DNA from: Saccharum officinarum
Lineage: Eukaryota; Streptophyta; Magnoliopsida; Poales; Poaceae
Assembly (NCBI GenBank): GCA_020631735.1
Contig: CM036223.1
Location: forward strand, 4,812,191 to 4,876,190
Reading direction: 5' to 3'
Length of the DNA stretch: 64,000 bases
The notes below the pieces were generated by a model that saw nothing but the letters and a program-made list of their open reading frames with translations, had not been told where the DNA came from and did not search any database. Below are positions 57,668-64,000 of this stretch, piece after piece. The translations under genes and the position numbers were made by a program. Position 1 is the stretch's first letter. The number at the start of each line of letters is the position of its first letter.

Positions 57668-58540
57668 ATGGGTAAGAATAAGTCATCGAGCAAGTCCAAG
57701 ACGGTCTTTGTGGATGAGGAGGCGTCACTTTCAGTGATCGAGAACCAGGAGTTCATGGCCGTGAGGGCTGCGCAGAAGATCTAGCCGGCCACGATGGAGG
57801 ATCAGTTGCGCGAGCTCGTTAGCGATGGCCTATTCCAGGACAAGGAGTTTGACGATTGGAAAACCCCAGGCCAGCACCGGGTTCCAACTCTAGGTCCTGG
57901 TGAGATTGTTCTTTTTATCTCCTTCATTCGTGTCAGACTCTATCTTCTCATCTTTGCTTTTCTTCATTGTTTCCTTAGTTACTTTGAGATTACCTTGAAC
58001 CATCTTGCTCCTAATGTTGTCCTCCATCTTTCTGCTTTTGTTCATCTTTGCGAAACTTTCCTTGGAATTCCTCCTTCCCTTTCTCTCTTTCACTACTTCC
58101 GTCTGAAACCCCAACCCCGCAGTGATGACACCCATGTTCTTGGTGGCTGCAGGATCCAGTTTCGCCAAGGTCGTAAAAATCAATTCTTTGATTATGACTT
58201 GGTTGATTCTGTGAGGGATTAGCGTGCTGACTGGTTCTATGCCACAAATATGATTCCTCCCCTTGCTGTTCATTCTAGCTCTGGTCCCACGGTCAATGAC
58301 CGCTGGGAAAAGAATCTCTTGACGAGCGACGAGCTCTAGGCGATCAAGCCGTTTCTTGAGAGGATACGTACTCTGAAGTAGCTAGGCTTGACCGACTTCA
58401 GGATCGTCGCTAGCTTTCTGCGCCACCTAGCTCAACCTCTGAAGGAGCAAGAGCACTATGGCTTTGAGTACTTTGGGGTGGAGGACCCCTCTCATATGGT
58501 CCTTGCCCTTGAGTTGACTGATGAGGACGTGCTCGAGTGC
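57668..58540 (+). pseudogene. Antisense gene of element A, 5' exons ('putative gypsy type transposon', PF04195-like)
   Basis: Exon 1 (57668-57899, donor GTGAG) begins MGKNKSSSKSK and has a basic N terminus. Exon 2 (about 57979-58540) carries LNHLAPNVVLHLSAFVHLCE, FLGIPPSLSLFHYF and GGCRIQFRQGRKNQFFDY. This combination matches the plant family annotated as putative gypsy-type transposon (Transposase_28, PF04195), from memory. Its molecular role is unknown. Stops at about 57782, 58218, 58336 and 58378 and a possible shift at the intron border show decay. The frame is cut at 58540 by element C and resumes on the minus strand at 23627. It is antisense to element A's gag-pol. Confidence 0.8.
58536..58540. 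repeat. Target-site duplication of element C (right copy, AGTGC)
   Basis: Reverse complement of GCACT at 23628-23632. Confidence 0.88.
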
Positions 58541-61500
58541 TGTAACACCCCAGGTGTTTGCCACCAGTTAAGCAGTGGGTTTGAGCTCAAACATGATAGA
58601 TTAAGTGGAGATGACGATGTCAAGGTCATCCTATGGAGATGAGCCTAACCTAAACTTGGATGTTGCACCATTGCTTTACATATAGGCCATTTTCAAGATA
58701 TATGCTTGGGTGGTGTTATTGCAATATCTTCATGTGTCTCACCATAGTATCTATCTATATTGGTCACTTAAAAAGTGTCATGACGTTTGGAATCAAAAAG
58801 TCACATGAAATGATAAGTTATGTCCTTATTGGAATGACTTTACTAAGTGCTGGAATTGCATTATTTAAGTGGATGGAAATATAGGTCATCAACCAAACCT
58901 TGCAACCTTTTCCAAATGATTCTAGATGGACTCTACAACAAAAGTCGTGAAAGGTTCATGTTGAGCAAATGCCAAGAAAATGCCTTAATTGGCCTCAAAC
59001 CTTAGTTTAGGCTTTATCGACTTACTACTTTGATAAAAAGTAAAAGTTTGACTTCTGTACTAGTTATGAGGTTTGACCTTAAAGAAAAGTTATGGTTATT
59101 CTTATGTAGAACAAACTTTGTTTAATGGTCAAGAGCTAGTTTGGCCTCTAACCTAGTCAAATAGTGCTCATAAGATTCAATGCAGTGCTGTCTTGGAGCC
59201 CAGAAATTTGGCTAAGTCCTGAGTGAGTTTCAGTTTCGGGTACCCTACTTTGGAGCTATGTAGTTTCCTAACCAAGCCGATCTGGTAGATAATTCTTTAA
59301 TAAGAGTTATAGTTTAGTTTGAGTACAACAAACTTTGTTTTTGGAGCATACCATGATTCAGCTCGGAAGGAAGTGAAACTGAGGCTTGGAGATTGAATCT
59401 GCAGCTGTTTTCAAACTTGGAAATAACTAAGGCCGAGATTAGTAACAACTTGATTGGCATGCCGCGTTCTCATGTTTTTGTTATGCAACTTGATTTGACC
59501 CAAAAATAGAAGTTGGATATTATCTATTGGAGAAGAACATACAAAAAGTTGGAATTCGTTTGACCAAGTTTGGCCTTCCAAGGCTAGCGAAAACCGAGCA
59601 AAGCTTAATCACCATTAAGCCGGTGATAGTGTCAAATTTGGAGTTGATTATCTCCTAATCTAGAGCCCTAATGGCCGAGCACCCTTAACCAAAATTGTAG
59701 AGCATCTTGTGGGCTGCAACTTTGCTTTTGGGACCGTGATCCAATTTGGCCTGTAGCCGGCCCAAAACTGCACCCCACGCCGGCCACTTCGGTGAACGCC
59801 ACGTGCTCGACATTGTGTCACCGTGGCGACCATGCAGGAGTAGCACGCGCCGCGCCTCTTAGCCATGACGGCCACCTCCCCTGCACCCTTGCGTCGATAA
59901 GGAGCACCTGAGCATCCTCGTTCACTCTTTGCTCCCTCTAGCGCTCGCCCACGCTCTTCCCCGCAGCGACGTCGCGCGCGGCCGCGTCCACCATGGCCAC
60001 CCGCCGCGACCTCGAGAGCGCACGTGGCCGGGCCACTATGACCCGCCTCAGGCCGAGTAGAGCAGCCCCACGGGCGCGCCTTGACGTGTCCAAGCCGCCA
60101 CGCCCCTTCCCCGCCGCCGACGAGCCCCATGCCGGTCGGAAATCGTGACCCCGACGTTCTCCTCTGCTGCCTCCGTGGCCGGCTGACCTCGGACTGCCGC
60201 GGAGCAAGACGAGGGCACCAGCGGGTGCGCAAGAGGCCCCTGGTGCTCCACCGCCATTTCCCGGCTGCCGGCGTGGTAATTTTTGTGCCATGATACTCAT
60301 ATGATGTTTGGTGTGTGGTAAAAATTTCATGAATTTTGGTTGTAGTATGAATGAGTTATTGATTCATCTTGCTCTCACATGAATTCTTGCAATATCAATT
60401 TGTCTTTTTCATAGAGGTTGCTATTCATGTGCAAATGGCTTGAAATTTGGACAGTAGACTATTGGGGGTATATGAGAGCCACTGTAATTTTGGTAGAATT
60501 TATTGTGCACTTTTGATATGTGTTCATAATTCCACCTAATTATCTAGATAAATTAAGAAATGTATTAAAATAATTTATTTAGGAATGGACACTATGTTTT
60601 CTGGTGTTCATTAGTCATGTGTGACATGTTGGTAAAGTTGGTCTTGTCCAATTATATGTTTGCAACATAAGTTAATAATTATTTCTTGCAAACGAGGTTT
60701 CTGGACAAATCTGGGAACTTAGCAAAGTTCTTCATGATAATCTGCTTTGTTATAAAACTTGTTTATACAAAAGTTGTAGATAATTTATGTATCTAGCTGC
60801 TGTTAAAATGTGGTGGCATTTATCCATGTGGTTTAGGAGTTATAGCTGTTTAAAGTTGGGGTACAGAATTGCTTGCTCTCTGTTTGTCTGGAACAGATTC
60901 TAGAACTTTGTAATTTTGACTTATTTAACTTATGAATAATGCTGTGATTATATTATATGAAATGTAGATAATTTTATAAGCTTTCCAGAATGTCTTCTTG
61001 CAAGTCATTTGGATTTATAAAACTCCAGCTTTGATTGATTTATGAAGGTACTATTTGCTAGTCCAGAAATTGGCATATTCCAGTTATCGTTGTTGCTTCA
61101 CCTTGAGTTGCTTTGCATGTTGCTAAGTGTGATTCGTGTCCTTGGTGGTGAAGTTAGTACACCTGAGGCTTTGCAAATCTTGTGTCATGTTTGGTATTGC
61201 TTCCCTTGCTATCTTAGCATGATAGGTGGCGTAATATTTAATTAAGCAATGTGAAGTGCTTATGTGTATTTAGTGTAACCTTGTACTTACCTTGAATGAT
61301 TATGTGATGCATCTTGTGTTACCATTCATCATATTCATACACATGCATCTTGCATCTCATTTAGGTTCGCTAGATGCACCACATGAAGGATGAGATGTTG
61401 GAACCAAACCCGAAGACGGTGTTTGGTGGACCTATCCCGAAGATGAAAAGGATTAAGCAAGTGTCAGGATGGGAGATGCTCGCCAAGCGAGTGTCATCTG

Positions 61501-62501
61501 TCACCCACTAACCTAAGTGTTCAATCCCAAGCAAGCCCCGGAGCATTCTAAGACTCCTACTTTATAAAAGCAATTGAATATATATATGTTATATATGTAT
61601 TATTGCATTAAGTTATAGGAATTGAGTGAAAACACTTGCTGCATATATACCTTTTCCTTGTCCCACAAATATGCCTGCAATCCTATTTTGGTTAAGGATC
61701 GAAAGTATAGCTTAGCCATGCTTAGACGGTAGCGATCGGTGATTTCCGGTCACCTACATTTATAGGTGGTTACTAAAAGAATATAGCTATGAAAAGAATG
61801 ATATCCTGGAATTAACCAAGTGTTGATAGATAATTGGAGACCGGACGGAAAAGTTGGAGGCAACCAGACAGGGTTCTGGGTTGCTGTTAGTTTTCCATTT
61901 GTGTCGATTAAGGACCGATCGTTGCTTGTCCCTCTTGTTATGTTGAACGCATGCCTCACATTTAGCTGGCCGAATAAAGTACCTTTCGACTGCGAAACTA
62001 GTGACACTATTCGAGCCAGTATAAACTCGGATTGGCAGACTGGTGCTGAATGGGGTATGACGAGGATGCGAAGAGTGAGCCCAAGGTGCGTCCTGCCAGT
62101 CGGGCGGTCCCTGGGTAGTGCGGTCCATGACTGTTATCCCGCGGCTACTTGGAAAGTGTCATTGGTGATCTAAGCGACCCTGACGGGGGAAGCGTGGTTT
62201 GTGTGAGGAATAAATCACCAGCTGGTTAGGAATCGATTCGAATCGCCATCGCTCCTGGATAGTGAGCACTTGACTCGAGTTACATCATCGTAGTAATAAG
62301 ATGAAACACGGATGGTTATGTGAATGATGTTGAAAAGCTAAACTGGATATGGTAACCTTTTATGTTGATGGTTAATCAAGTGATTGCTTTAGCATAGTGC
62401 TTACCTAGATTGAATAGGTTATAATAAAGATGATGCAAAAGGACATAACTTAGTTTATTCATGATAACTTATGCTTTTCGCAAATGAGTCAAGCTAGCCC
62501 T
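58541..62501 (+). repeat. 5' LTR of element C, truncated by gap and with an internal deletion
   Basis: It starts TGTAACACCCC and follows 28501 downward in reverse complement until the gap, which corresponds to about 24178. The last 0.55 kb of LTR is therefore missing. At about 60276 it lacks roughly 371 bp present in the other LTR (26397-26767). Otherwise it is closely similar, with differences mostly transitions. In the corrected orientation this is the 5' LTR of C. Confidence 0.87.
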
Positions 62502-62601
62502 NNNNNNNNNNNNNNNNNNNNNNNNNNNNNNNNNNNNNNNNNNNNNNNNNNNNNNNNNNNNNNNNNNNNNNNNNNNNNNNNNNNNNNNNNNNNNNNNNNN
62601 N
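62502..62601. other. Assembly gap, 100 N
   Basis: Exactly 100 N. It lies inside the C LTR on the left and inside a D-family copy on the right. Confidence 0.99.
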
Positions 62602-64000
62602 AAACCACCACGTTAGCACAGCTCTCATCATGCGAACAAAATAAAAGATGCCATGCGTCGCTAGCTGATAAATCTAACAAAATAAAAAAGAAAAAGCCCT
62701 AAGGGAAGCATCGTGGGGAGCTCCACAAGGATCTGCTGGGCGGGATGAGGGCGGCCACCGCCTCCTTGGCTAAGCCATAGCACGCCACCAGGTCCTCGTG
62801 GAGGCGCAGCGGCTCCTCCGCAGGGAAACCATCAACCTCGGTAAGGTCGGCTCCCACCGACAACTCCGCCATAGCCAGGAAACCCCGGTGCTACGGCGGA
62901 TGCTGCTCTCGATAGCGGCGGTGACACGACGGCGCGCGGCCCAGAGCCGGTCCTCCCTAGTACCCGGGGTGACCCCCAGGTAATTCAGGAAGGCGTACAC
63001 CGCGGTGCGGAGACCTCTAGCTCCATGGACACCCCTGGCACATGATTCCATTCACGATTAGAGGGGAGATGTAAACAAAGAAGGAAGAAAACAGAAGGGA
63101 AGAGAACTCACCAACGCCACGGTGATCAGCGTGGTCCAGCTGACGGAGGAGGACATCCACCCTCCCTTCAACGTCTACTGCCGCCGCATGAACAAGCGTC
63201 GGCTCCTCCGCCCACTCCACCCTCGCTCCCGACGGGCTGGCCTTAGCCCTAGGGAGGACATGGCGAGGGTAGAGGCTCACCATTGAGATGTCGCCAGTGC
63301 GTAGCTGGCGGCCGCTCCCCGTGAAAACCCGATCGCCCGTCCGGTGACGCTGCGCCGCCGGGGGACCGTCCACCTCCTCGGACCGCTGCGGAGAGTTGTC
63401 GCGCACCATCGAGATCATGGGATTGTGCTAAGAGATGGTGGAAGTGGAAAGTGGCAATAGGTGTGCGAAGAACAAGTGCCGAGCCGGGTATAAATAGGAT
63501 CCAAGCAACCGTTCGGCTGCACGGCTACACAGGACCATCAATATGATCGCGGGACTTGAGCCCACATTCCCACTTCCCATGAACCAAAGTGATGGAACCA
63601 CCCCCTCCACTCCCCTCGAATAAATCTTGATGTTCCTGCTCACTGCAACGCACTCGTTTAACTCCCAATACCACGGGCTCTCGGGCTGACGATGGGCCAA
63701 ACAAGAGAAGCATTTTTCCAAAATTAGGTTTGGCCCAGAAGGGCCTCCCCCACGCTCGACTACAAATCATGTCAAAAACCATGTGGTAATGACTAGCATG
63801 GCCCATCGACTTCTGATCAAAACCAAGAAGCTCAAAAGCGGAAGCCGCAGGACATTAGCAGACAAAGCCATTGCAAAGTAAATGGCCCTGGTGACCAACC
63901 CCACCAGGGGATGGTCGAAGGGACCAACTCTCTGAGACCCCTCAAACTGCCGTAGGGCATAGGGCTCGGTCTAGTTCTACCATACCCTTGGCACTCTCAC
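62602..64000 (+). mobile_element. Partial second copy of element D interior
   Basis: Nearly identical to 36862-38247. Most differences are one- or two-base changes in homopolymer length (shorter G, C or A runs), plus a few substitutions. It begins at the gap with no LTR. It may be a redundant or allelic contig rather than a separate insertion. Confidence 0.85.
62700..63418 (-). pseudogene. Second copy of the D antisense gene, frameshifted
   Basis: Matches 36956-37671: exon 1 runs from about 63412, with the same GTGAGT donor and exon 2 acceptor. Single missing bases in G or C runs (for example near 62878 and 63014) break exon 2, so the frame no longer runs through. These look like sequencing or polishing errors rather than biological decay. 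Confidence 0.6.

Noticed and set aside
23628..58540. A genuine chromosomal inversion
   Set aside because: Possible, but the ends coincide with N gaps and the gap falls inside element C when flipped. A contig orientation error is more economical.

Overview
The window is intergenic sequence from a grass genome, most likely a panicoid/Andropogoneae type such as sugarcane, sorghum or Miscanthus. I infer this from the transposon families and their primer-site style; I see no host marker gene. Almost everything recognisable is transposable element, stacked in nests. Two runs of exactly 100 N (30921-31020 and 62502-62601) divide it into three contigs: contig 1 (1-30920), contig 2 (31021-62501) and contig 3 (62602-64000). 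No tRNA, rRNA or CRISPR was seen, and the only host-derived coding piece is a captured tetraspanin fragment inside a Helitron.

Contig 1 opens inside a Helitron helicase pseudogene (minus strand). It is interrupted at 1071 by Ty3/gypsy Tat-type element A (plus strand; 5' LTR, gag, pol, a 170-bp tandem array, then a minus-strand antisense gene). A's pol is split by a younger complete Tat-type element B (5685-17891, minus strand, target duplication CATGT). A's antisense gene is split by element C, a gypsy-like element with 4.87-kb LTRs. Contig 2 as placed holds, left to right: repeats, a copia-like 3' LTR (element E), non-autonomous gypsy element D (33919-40176, duplication GATTT), about 7.5 kb of unclassified sequence with two MITEs, a complete hAT transposon (47719-51290, duplication ACTTTGAT), the copia-like 5' LTR cut by the Helitron 5' end, the N-terminal half of the Helitron helicase, the 3' LTR and first antisense-gene exons of element A, and a partial C LTR. 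Contig 3 is a near copy of part of element D.

Contig 2 appears to be upside down. The Helitron gene, element A (GTACC) and element C (GCACT) are each split between contigs 1 and 2, and each pair matches only if contig 2 is reverse-complemented. The corrected nest is: copia-like E contains the Helitron, which contains A, which contains B and C.

The most interesting biology is in the Tat-type elements. A, B and D each carry an accessory gene antisense to the element, next to the 3' LTR, with its own TATA box and introns, and each gene is different. A's is of the 'putative gypsy type transposon' (PF04195-like) class. B's is a six-exon Plant Mobile Domain gene with a nuclear-localisation-like motif and a coiled-coil tail. 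D's is an unrecognised protein of about 213 residues. Element B is also packed with the hexamer GCCGAT/ATCGGC: about 60 copies in 12.2 kb by eye, on both strands, in every reading frame and in the LTRs. A self-recognition or anti-silencing system pairing the antisense protein with this motif is my leading, unproven hypothesis.
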